This document shows positions 49,174 through 61,000 of a stretch of 64,000 bases of DNA, in pieces. Origin of the DNA: Antedon mediterranea (Eukaryota > Echinodermata > Crinoidea > Comatulida > Antedonidae); assembly GCF_964355755.1 (NCBI RefSeq), contig NC_092677.1, forward strand, positions 22,106,101 through 22,170,100, read 5' to 3'. Each line of letters begins with the position of its first letter. Positions within the stretch are counted from its first letter, which is position 1. The position numbers and the translations under genes were made by a program. The notes under the pieces are model-generated. The model saw only the letters and a program-made list of their open reading frames with translations. It ran no database searches and was not told where the DNA came from.

Positions 49174-50025
49174 TTTAATTTATTTATTTCACTTTACAAA
49201 TATATAAATATAAAGTGAAGGAGCCTAAAAGAAAGCAAAGCTTGTGGTGAATAGGCTCCTCAAAACAAATAATAAAATATAAATAATATAACACCATTAG
49301 AAACTCCAAAAAAAAACAACAATTTAACTAATATCTTTTCTCTAACACATAAGTTTAACATGTTAAAACTAAAAAACAAGTAAAAAATAGATTATATAAA
49401 TTATTTAAGAAATATCCAAATATATGTAAATAATAAAAGAACTTACAAAGAACCTTCAACCAATAATAGTTTAAATTGACGTTTAAATAAGGCACAGTTA
49501 TGAGATTTTTTAAGTGATAAAGGAAGAGAATTCCAGAGTTTAGGTCTAGATCGAGTAAGTGGTAGGTGGTCTTTTTGTCTTGTTTGTTGGTGAGTGTGAT
49601 ATTGTTTATTTTGAGTGAATTTACTGGATATTATGGGTGGTAAGTGTCGAGCGGTTAATTGAAACATGATGACACCTACATTAAATGTATAGAGGTCCTC
49701 AATTTTTAATATTTTTTTTTTTGAAAGATATCTTGGGTGTGAGCACCCTGAGATAATTCTGACAGCTCGTTTCTGGATTAATCAAATTTTAGTAATAATT
49801 GATTTTGAAGCATTTTCCCAAGCAAGAACACCATAATTTAAGTACGATAATATAAGAGTAGAATATAAAATATTTATTACTTTTTGAGGAAATATTGATT
49901 TCAATTTATACATCATGCCAACATGTTTTGATAATAATTTGCAAAGGTAATTAACATGGGCTTTCCAGTCAAGTCTGTCGTCAATAAATATACCAAGAAA
50001 TTTTGTGTTGATTATTTGATTAATA
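49174..50025 (-). mobile_element. LINE-J copy 2
   Basis: A duplicate of the fragment at 28941-29820 with the same 3' tail and the same 5' truncation at TAATAGGGACG. A 30-base in-frame deletion (after TTTAGGTC, before TAGATCGAG) removes about ten residues before the PKLWNSLP motif. Confidence 0.83.
49443..50024 (-). pseudogene. LINE-J reverse transcriptase C-terminal remnant, copy 2
   Basis: Encodes the same series as copy 1 (TKFLGIFIDDRLDW, FPQKVINILYSTLIL-like segment, then after a TGA LIQKRAVRIISGCSHPRY, then a frame change at the A-run). Its downstream frame, MFQLTARHLPPIISSKF to LLLVEGSL, carries the 30-base deletion before PKLWNSLP. It shares the TGA and frameshift with copy 1, so both breaks predate duplication. 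Confidence 0.82.
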
Positions 50026-53000
50026 GGGACGTACAGAAATCTACTCAGAATTTACGTACCGACATCGACCCCGTTTTTAAGTGCAGACAACGACCCCGTT
50101 TTTACGTACAGACATCGACCTAGTTTTTACGTGCATACATCGACACCGATTTTACGTACAGACATCGACTTCGTTTTTACGTACAGACATCGACCTAGTT
50201 TTTACGTACCGACATCGACCTCGATTTAACGTACAGACAGCGACCCCGATTTCACGTACAGACATCGACCTAGTTTTGACGTACAGACATCGACACCGAT
50301 TTTACGCAAAGACAACGACCATGATTTCACGTACAGACATCGACCCCGATTTTACGTACAAACATCGACCATGATTTTACGTACAGTCATCGACCCTGAT
50401 TTTACATACAGACATCGACCTAGTTTTGACGTACAGACATCGACCCCGTTTTTACATACATATATCGACTCTGTTTTTACGTACAGACATCGACCTAGAT
50501 TTTACGTACCGACATCGACCTCGACTTTACGTACAGCCATCATCCCCGTTTTGACGTACAGATATCGACCCCGATTTTACGTACATACATCAACCCGATT
50601 TTACGTACAGTCATCGACCCAGTTTTTACGTACAAACATCAACCTCGATTTTACGTACAGACATCGACCCCGATTTGACGTACATACATCGACCCCGATT
50701 TTACGTACATACATCGACCCCGATTTTACGTACATACATCGACACCTATTTTACGTACAGACATCGACCCTGATTTGACGTACAGACATCGACCCCGATT
50801 TTACGTACAGACATCGACCTAGTTTTGACGTACAGACATCGACACCGATTTTACGCAAAGACAACGACCATGATTTCACGTACAGACATCGACCCCGATT
50901 TTACGTACAAACATCGACCATGATTTTACGTACAGTCATCGACCCTGATTTTACATACAGACATCGACCTAGTTTTGACGTACAGACATCGACCCCGTTT
51001 TTACATACATATATCGACTCTGTTTTTACGTACAGACATCGACCTAGTTTTTACGTACCGACATCGACCTCGACTTTACATACAGCCATCAACCCCGTTT
51101 TGACGTACAGATATCGACCCCGATTTTACGTACATACATCGACCCGATTTTACGTACAGTCATCGACCCAGTTTTTACGTACAAACATCAACCTCGATTT
51201 TACGTACAGACATCGACCCCGATTTGACGTACATACATCGACCCCGATTTTACGTACATACATCGACCCCGATTTTACGTACATACATCGACACCTATTT
51301 TACGTACAGACATCGACCCTGATTTTACGTACAGACATCGACCCCGATTTCACGTACAGACATCGACCTAGTTTTGACGTACAGACATCGACACCGATTT
51401 TACGCAAAGACAACGACCATGATTTCACGTACAGACATAGACCCCGATTTTACGTACAAACATCGACCATGATTTTACATACAGTCATCGACCCCGATTT
51501 TACATACAGACATCGACCTAGTTTTGACGTACAGACATCGACCCCGTTTTTACATACATATATCGACTCTGTTTTTACGTACAGACATCGACCTAGTTTT
51601 TACGTACCGACATCGACCTCGACTTTACGTACAGCCATCAACCCCGTTTTGACGTACAGATATCGACCCCGATTTTACGTACATACATCGACCTGATTTT
51701 ACGTACAGTCATCGACCCAGTTTATACGTACAAACATCAACCTCGATTTTACGTACAGACATCGACCCCGATTTTACGTACATACATCAACCCCAATTTT
51801 ACGTACATACATCAACCCCGATTTTACGTACATACATCGACTCCTATTTTACGTACAGACATCGACCCTGATTTTACGTACAGACATTGACCCCGATTTC
51901 ACGTACAGACATCGACCTAGTTTTGACGTACAGACATCGACACCGATTTTACGCAAAGACAGCGACCATGATATCACGTACAGACATCGACCCCGATTTT
52001 ACGTACAAACATCGACCATGATTTTACGTACAGTCATCGACTCTGTTTTTAAGTACAGACATCGACCTAGTTTTTACGTACCGACATCGACCTCGACTTT
52101 ACGTACAGCCATCAACCCCGTTTTGACGTACAGATATCGACCCCGATTTTACGTACATACATCGACCCGATTTTACGTACAGTCATCGACCCAGTTTTTA
52201 CGTACAAAATCAACCTCGATTTTACGTACAGACATCGACCCCGATTTTACGTACATACATCGACCCCAATTTTACGTACATACATCGACCCCGATTTTAC
52301 GTACATACATCGACTCCTATTTTACGTACAGACATCGACCTAGTTTTGACGTACAGACATCGACCCCGTTTTTACATACATATATCGACTCTGTTTTTAC
52401 GTACAGACATCGACCTAGTTTTTACGTACCGACATCGACCTCGACTTTACGTACAGCCATCAACCCCGTTTTGACGTACAGATATCGACCCCGATTTTAC
52501 GTACATACATCGACCTGATTTTACGTACAGTCATCGACCCAGTTTATACGTACAAACATCAACCTCGATTTTACGTACAGACATCGACCCCGATTTTACG
52601 TACATACATCGACCCCAATTTTACGTACATACATCAACCCCGATTTTACGTACATACATCGACTCCTATTTTACGTACAGACATCGACCCTGATTTTACG
52701 TACAGACATTGACCCCGATTTCACGTACAGACATCGACCTAGTTTTGACGTACAGACATCGACACCGATTTTACGCAAACACAGCGACCATGATATCACG
52801 TACAGACATCGACCCCGATTTTACGTACAAACATCGACCATGATTTTACGTACAGTCATCGACTCTGTTTTTAAGTACAGACATCGACCTAGTTTTTACG
52901 TACCGACATCGACCTCGACTTTACGTACAGCCATCAACCCCGTTTTGACGTACAGATATCGACCCCGATTTTACGTACATACATCGACCCGATTTTACGT

Positions 53001-56000
53001 ACAGTCATCGACCCAGTTTTTACGTACAAAATCAACCTCGATTTTACGTACAGACATCGACCCCGATTTTACGTACATACATCGACCCCAATTTTACGTA
53101 CATACATCGACCCCGATTTTACGTACATACATCGACTCCTATTTTACGTACAGACATCGACCCTGATTTTACGTACAGACATCGACCCCGATTTTACGTA
53201 CAAACATCGACCATGATTTTACGTACAGTCATCGACCCTGATTTTACATACAGACATCGACCTAGTTTTGACGTACAGACATCGACCCCGTTTTTACATA
53301 CATATATTGACTCTGTTTTTACGTACAGACATCGACCTAGTTTTTACGTACCGACATCGACCTCGACTTTACGTACAACCATCAACCCCGTTTTGACGTA
53401 CAGATATTGACCCTGATTTTACGTACATACATCGACCCGATTTTACGTACAGTCATCGACCCAGTTTTTACGTACAAACATCAACCTCGATTTTACGTAC
53501 AGACATCGACCCCGATTTTACGTACATACATCGACCCCGATTTTACGTACATACATCGACCCCGATTTTACGTACATACATCGACTCCTATTTTTCCGTA
53601 CAGACATCGACCCTGATTTTACGTAGCAACATCGACCCCGATTTTACGTACATACATCGACCCCAATTTTACGTATAGACATCGACCAAGTTTTTACGTA
53701 CAGACATCAACCTCGATTTTACGTACAGACATCGACCCCAATTTTACGTACATACATCGACCCCGATTTTACGTACAGACATCGACCCCGATTTTACGTA
53801 CAGACATCGACCCGATTTTACGTACAGCCATCAACCCCATTTTTACGTACAGACATCGACCCCGTTTTGACAAACAGACATCGACCTAGTTTTTACGTAC
53901 CGACATCGACCTCGTTTTGACGTACATACATCGACCCAGTTTTTACGTACAGGCATCGACCCCGATTTTACGTACAGACAGCCACACCGATTTTACGTAC
54001 ATACATCGACCCCGATTTTACGTACATACATCGACCCCGATTTTACGTACATACATCGACCCCGATTTTACGTACATACATCGACCCTGATTTTACGTAC
54101 AGACATCGACCCCGATTTTACGTACAAACATCGACCATGATTTTACGTACAGTCATCGACCCTGATTTTCCATACAGACATCGACCTAGTTTTGACGTAC
54201 AGACATCGACCCCGTATTTACATACATATATCGACTCTGTTTTTACGTACAGACATCGACCTAGTTTTTACGTACCGACATCGACCTCGACTTTACGTAC
54301 AGCCATCAACCCGATTTTACGTACAGCCATCAACCCCGTTTTTACGTACAGACATCGACCCCGTTTTGACAAACAGACATCGACCTAGTTTTTACGTACC
54401 GACATTGACCTCGTTTTGACGTACATACATCGACCCAGTTTTTACGTACAGGCATCGACCCCGATTTTACGTACAGACAGCCACACCGATTTTACGTACA
54501 TACATCGACCCCGATTTTACGTACATACATCGAACCCGATTTTACGTACATACATCGACCCCGATTTTACGTACATACATCGACCCTGATTTTACGTACA
54601 GACATCGACCCCGATTTTACGTACAAACATCGACCATGATTTTACGTACAGTCATCGACCCTGATTTTCCATACAGACATCGACCTAGTTTTGACGTACA
54701 GACATCGACCCCGTTTTTACATACATATATCGACTCTGTTTTTACGTACAGACATCGACCTAGTTTTTACGTACCGACATCGACCCCGATTTTACGTACA
54801 GACATCGACCCGATTTTACGTACAGTCATCGACCCAGTTTTTACGTACATACATCGACCCCAATTTTACGTACAGACATCGACCCAGTTTTTACGTACAG
54901 ACATCAACCTCGATTTTACGTACAGACATCGACCCGATTTTACGTACAGCCATCAACCCCGATTTTACGTACAGAGATCGATCCAGTTTTTAAGTACAGA
55001 CATCGACCCCGATTTTACGTACAGACATTGACCCCGATTTAACGTACATACATCGAACCCGATTTTACGTACATACATCGACCCCGATTTTACGTACAGT
55101 CATCGACCATGTTTTTAGGTACAGACATCAACATCAATTTTACGTACAGACATCGACCCCAATTTAACGTACATACATCGACCCCGATTTTACGTACAGA
55201 CATCGACCCCGATTTTACGTACAGACATCAACCCGATTTTACGTACAGCCATCAATCCCGTTTTTACGTACAGACATCGACCCCGTTTTGACAAACAGAC
55301 ATCGACCTAGTTTTTACGTACCGACATCGACCTCGTTTTGACGTACATACATCGACCCAGTTTTTACGTACAGGCATCGACCCCGATTTTACGTACACAC
55401 AGCCACACCGATTTTACGTACATACATCGACCCCGATTTTACGTACATACATCGACCCCGATTTTACGTACAGTCATCGACCAAGTTTTTACGTACAGAA
55501 ATCGACCCCGATTTTACGTACAGACATCGACCTAGTTTTTACGTAAAGACATCCACCCTGATTTTACATACAGACATCGACCTAGTTTTGACGTACAGAA
55601 ATCGACCCCATTTTGAGGTACAGACATCGACCACGTTTTTACGTACAGACATCGAACCCGATTTACCGTACAGGCATCGACTTCGATTTAACGTACAGAC
55701 ATCGACCCCGATTTTATGTACATACATCGACCCCGATTTTACGTACAGACATCGACCCCGATTTTACGTACAGACATCGACCCCGTTTTTACGTACAGAC
55801 ATCGACCTAGTTTTTACGTACAGACATCGACCCTGATTTTACAAACAGACATCGACCTAGTTTTGACGTACATATATCGATTCCGTTTTTACGTAAAGAC
55901 ATCGACCTAGTTTTTACGTACCGACATCAACCTCGATTTTACGTACAGACATAGACCCCGATTTTACGTACATACATCGACCCCGATTTTACGTACAGCC

Positions 56001-56058
56001 ATCAACCCCGTGTTTACATACAGACATCGCCGTTTTGACGTACCGACATCGACCTCGA
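50026..56058 (+). repeat. Satellite A block 7
   Basis: A 6-kb forward array between LINE-J and LINE-Tx, 2.7 times as long as its counterpart block 4. The extra length comes from regular higher-order repeats (see 50367-52835) and from a ~499-base duplication (GACCATGATTTTAC at 54133 and 54632). The longest apparent frame in the window (258 codons, 50920-51696) lies in this ordered part. The right end, CGACCTCGA followed by poly(T), differs from the left flank of LINE-Tx copy 1. Confidence 0.96.
50367..52835 (+). repeat. 549-bp higher-order repeat of satellite A
   Basis: The landmark GACCATGATTTTAC occurs at 50367, 50916, 51465 and 52014, exactly 549 bases apart each time, then at 52836 (822 bases). 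A 549-base unit equals 22 monomers less one base. Variant order within units is the same (GACTCTGTTTTTACG, GACCTCGACTTTACG, CAGCCATCAACCCC). The 822-base step is itself repeated material: 52018 onward matches 52840 onward. Later landmarks at 53209, 54133 and 54632 give 373, 924 and 499. Confidence 0.88.
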
Positions 56059-56574
56059 TTTTTTTATTTTTTTTTGTCTTGTGTGAGTTCATCTCACGTT
56101 TATTTAAATTCTCATTGGTGAATATATTATATACATATAAGTATATTTGTGACAATTAAAAGTAAGTGTTTAAAGTAGTTAAAATACAGGTATATTTACA
56201 TAATAAGATGCTTGAATTCAGTATTAACAATATTTGTTTTCATTAAAATTTTAGATATGATGTTAATTAAAATGTAAAAATGAAAAATGGCGGTAAAATA
56301 CATGATTAAAATTTTCTTGTAAAACTATCTTATTTGTGCTCTTATTTGTGTTCGAGTAGAGAGGCTATAAACTCAGGGGAGGAAAATGTAGTATCCTCCC
56401 TTTTCACCAAGATAAAACGGATGAAATGAAAAAAGAGGAATGCAAAGGTTTGAATGTTAGATATTTAGAATGATAGCATGCAATAATATATTTAATGAAA
56501 ACCGTAAGGTTAGAGTCCATACACTGTGCGAGACACTTCATACCCGATGTCACCTTGATACAACTCACTACTTT

Positions 56575-56920
56575 GAGTGAGTGGCCGAGCGGTTAAGATG
56601 AGTGAGTGGCCGAGCGGTTAAGACAGTGGAACCGTAATTACCTAGCCATAACAACGGCAGGGGTTCGAGGCTCACTCACTCCATGGTTCTGGTGGTAGAA
56701 TGAGTCTTCTCGGATAAGGACTATAAACCGTAGGTCCAGTGTACACATCTGGCTCGTGTGCACTTTAAAGAACCTAGTACATCTTTCGAGACGAGTAGGG
56801 GGTTACCCCGGTGTATTAGTACATCACAGCCACTGATCACCAACTGGGCCCTCTGGGAGATCAGTCTTTGACTGAAGAGGTTACCCAGTATAAATATATA
56901 TTTCAATCAATCAATCAATA
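56575..56920 (+). mobile_element. tRNA-derived SINE with duplicated head, copy 2
   Basis: Counterpart of 32585-32930 at a constant offset of 23990. The duplicated 25-base tRNA-like head, A-box-like and B-box-like motifs, central domain and TCAA tail are all retained. There are a few substitutions, for example GAATGAGTC for GAACGAGTC and GATCAGTCTTTG for GACCAGTCATTG. Confidence 0.82.
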
Positions 56921-57253
56921 CTTACAATTTGTATTTACGATATAAAATATTGCAAATATAGAAAAATATATATATTGGACAAATACAAATACATGCAGAT
57001 AACATTGACATGTATACAATATGAATATTGCAAATATAGAAAAATATATATATATTAAAAAATAAATACCAATAATTACAGATTTCATATAAGTTAATAA
57101 AATTGTCTAAAAACATAATCAATGGTTACATTTAAAATCACTTGAAATAAAAAAGGGCTACACATTTACATTAAAACTTATACAGCATATGTCACACTAA
57201 TATAAAATACAATTGTAAAACGTAGGGATAGAGATCTCCAGCACATATATATT

Positions 57254-58083
57254 TTAATTATTCAATAGGATAAATATCCTTTCTTTACTCTTTTTCCATT
57301 TCTGATCAGCAGTATAAAAGTTATATAAATACTCATTATTTATGAGGTTTATAATTTTATTTTTAAATAGCCCCCAAATATTTGCAGATTCTTTTTTTTC
57401 TGTCGTTTCTAGTTCTTTATATATTATGGAGGATTTATATATACAAAAAGTAAAAACTGAAATTAATTCGTTTACAAGTTTGTTTGTTGTTCCCAAAATT
57501 ACATTAACCCACTTTGGGAAGTCTTGCTGTACTGTAACCTCATTTGGAAGACACTGAACATGCATATCTTTAAACTTTTTCATGACTGGTTGAATAGTTT
57601 TACATGCAATTAATGAGTGTTTTTCATTTTCTATATGATTCTTACACTTATTACATTTGTCTGTTGTAGATAATTTCCATCTTTTTAGTCTTTTTTTACA
57701 TATAAGGATTCGATGTAACAACTTAAAATTAAATTGTGCTACTTTTACCATGTGTTTCATTCTACATACTTTTCTATTCCATATTTCATTCCAGTCAATA
57801 ATTTCATCTCTAAATTCTATTTCCATTTCATTTGAGGATTTGGAATAATACATATACCATTTATAAACTGCTTATAATCGTAAGACGATCTTATCCTATT
57901 ATGAAATATATTATGTTCTCTAGATTGTATATCTATGCGTGCATTTTCCAACCTTATTTGTTCTTTCCATATATCAGGTATTGCATTTATTGTTGCAAAG
58001 TATTCAATTAATCCATTCTGTTTATTCGACAGAGTTGGAATAATTTCTGCTGCAGTCAATAACCTGTTATTTACGACTATATC
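57254..58083 (-). pseudogene. LINE-Tx ORF2 C-terminal remnant, copy 2
   Basis: Carries only the C-terminal piece: LLTAAEIIPTLSNKQNGLIE through the CCHC knuckle (CNKCKNHIENEKHSLIAC) to the stop at 57254. A single-base loss near 57823 (TTTCCATTT for TTCCCATTT) splits it into two frames, 58059-57817 and 57853-57254; this break is absent from copy 1. One replacement near the knuckle (VWKKF to VMKKF) is also seen. Confidence 0.84.
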
Positions 58084-61000
58084 GTACAGACATCACCCTC
58101 GATTTTACGTACAGACATCGACCCCGATTTTACGTACAGACATCGACCCCGATTTTACGTACAGACATCGACCCTGATTTTACGTACAGACATCGACCCC
58201 GTTTTTACATAGAGACATCGACCACGATTTTACGTACAGACATCGACCTAGTTTTTACGTACCGACATCGACCTCGATTTTACGTACAGACATCGACCCC
58301 GATTTTACGTACAGACATCGACCTAGTTTTGACGTACAGAAATCGACCGCTTTCTGACGTACAGACATCGACACCGATTTTACATAAAGACATCGACCCC
58401 GATTTCACGTACAGACATCGACCACGTTTTTACGTACTGACATCGACCCCGATTTACCATAGAGACATCGATCCCGATTTTAAGTACATACATCGACTCC
58501 GTTTAACGTACATTTATCGACCCCGACTTTACGTCCACACATCGACCCAGTTTTTACGTACAGACAGCGACACCGTTTGACGTACCGAAATCAACCTCGA
58601 TTTTACGTACAGACATCGACCCCGATTTTACGTACATAAAGCGACACCGTTTGACGTACCGACAACAACCTCGATTTTACATACAGACATCGACCCTGAT
58701 TTTACATACAGGTGGTATCGACCTAGTTTTGACGTATAGACATCGACCCTGTTTTTACATACACATAATACATCGACCTCGATTTTACGTATAGACATCG
58801 ACCCCGATTTTACGTGCAGACATCGAACCCGTTTTTACGTACAGGTATCGACAATGATTTTACGTACAGACATCGACCTTGTTTTGAACTACAGACATCG
58901 ACCACGTTTTTACGTACAGACATCGAACCTGTTTTACGTACAGACATGTACCTCGATTTTACGTACATACATCGACCACAAATCAACGTAGAGACATCGA
59001 CCCCAATTTTACGTACAGACATCGACAATGATTTTACGTACAGAAATCGACCTAGTTTTGACGTACATACATCGACCTAGTTTTCAGGTACAGACATCGA
59101 CCCCTGTTTTTACATACAGACATAGATCTAGTTTTTTACGTACAGAGATCGACCTAGTTTTTACGCAAGACATCGGCCCCGATTTAACGTACAGACATCG
59201 ACCCCGTATTTACGTACAGACATCGACCTAGTTTTTACGTACATACATCGACTCCGTTTAACGTACCAACATCGACCCCGTTTTTACGTACAGACATCGA
59301 CTCCGTTTTTATGTAAAGATATCGACACCAATTTTACGCAAAGACAACGATCCTGATTTCACGTACAGACATCGACCCCAATTTTACGTACAGTCATCGA
59401 CCCCGTTTTAACGTACAGACATCAACCTTGATTTTACGTACAGACATTGACCCCGATTTTACGTACATACATCGACCCCGATTTTACATACATACATCGA
59501 CACCTATTTTACATACAGACAACGACCCCGATTTTACGTACAGACATCGACCTAGTTTTGACGTACAGATATCTACCCCGTTTTGACGTACAGACATCGA
59601 CACCAATTTTACGCAAACACAACGACCCCGATTTCACGAATAGACATCGATCCCGTATTTACGTACAGACATCGATCCCGTATTTACTTACAGACATCGA
59701 CCTTGTTTAACGTACATATATCGATCTCGATTTTACGTACATACATCGACTCCGATTTTACATACTGTACATACATTGACCCGATTTTACGTACAGTAAT
59801 CGACTCCTATTTTACGTACAGACATCGACCTCTTTTTACGTACAGACATCGACCCCCTTATTACATACAGATATCGACTCCGCTTTTACGTACAGACATC
59901 GACCTAGTTTTTACGTACCGACATCGACCTCGATTTTACATACAGACAACGACCCCGATTTTACGTACAGACATCGACACCAATTTTACGCAAAGACAAC
60001 GACCCCGATTTCACGAATAGACATCGATTCCGTATTTACGTACAGACATCGACCTAGTATTTACGTACAGACATCGACCACGATTTTACGTACCGACATC
60101 GACCATGTTTTTACATACAGACATCGATCCCGTATTTACTTACAGGCATCGACCTAGTTTCTACGTACAAACATCGACCCCGATTTTACGTACATACATC
60201 TACCCCGATTTTACGTACAGACATCGACACCGATTTTACGTACATACATCGACCCGATTTTACGTACAGTCATTGACCCAGTTTTTACGTACATACATCA
60301 ACCTCGATTTTACGTACAGACATTGACCCCAATTTTACGTACATACATCGACCCCGATTTTACATACATACATCGACTCCTATTTTACATACAGACAACG
60401 ACCCCGATTTTACGTACAGACATCGACCTAGTTTTGACGTACAGATATCTACCCCATTTTGACGTACAGACATCGACACCAATTTTACGCAAAGACAACG
60501 ACCCCGATTTCACGAATAGACATCGATCCCGTATTTACGTACAGACATCGATCCCGTATTTACTTACAGGCATCGACCTTGTTTCTACGTACAAACATCG
60601 ACCCTGATTTAAGGTACATATATCGATCCCGATTTTACGTACATACACCGACTCCAATTTTACGTACATACATTGACCCGATTTTACGTACAGTCATCGA
60701 CTCCTATTTTACGTACAGACATCGACCTAGTTTTTACGTAAAGACATCCACCCTGATTTTACATACAGACATCGACCTAGTTTTGACGAACCGACATCAA
60801 CCTCGATTTTACGTACAGACATTGACCCTGATTTTACGTACATACATCGACCTCGATTTTAGGTACAGACATCGACCCCGATTTTACGTACAGACGTCGA
60901 CCTAGTTTTGACGTACAGACATCGACCCCGATTTCACGAACAGACATCGATCCCCTATTTACGTACAGACATCGATCTCGTATTTATGTACAGATATCGA

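Larger units (their letters stand above)
56059..58083 (-). mobile_element. LINE-Tx copy 2 (further truncated)
   Basis: The same LINE as at 32067, with its poly(T) start at 56059 and an offset of 23990 over the 3' UTR, SINE and ORF end. It is cut at 58083: the sequence matches copy 1 to 34094 (TATATC) and then jumps to satellite A equivalent to 35610 (GTACAGACATCACCC). Thus 1515 bases, including the whole ADD-containing reverse transcriptase part and the start of the next A block, were lost from this copy. Confidence 0.85.
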
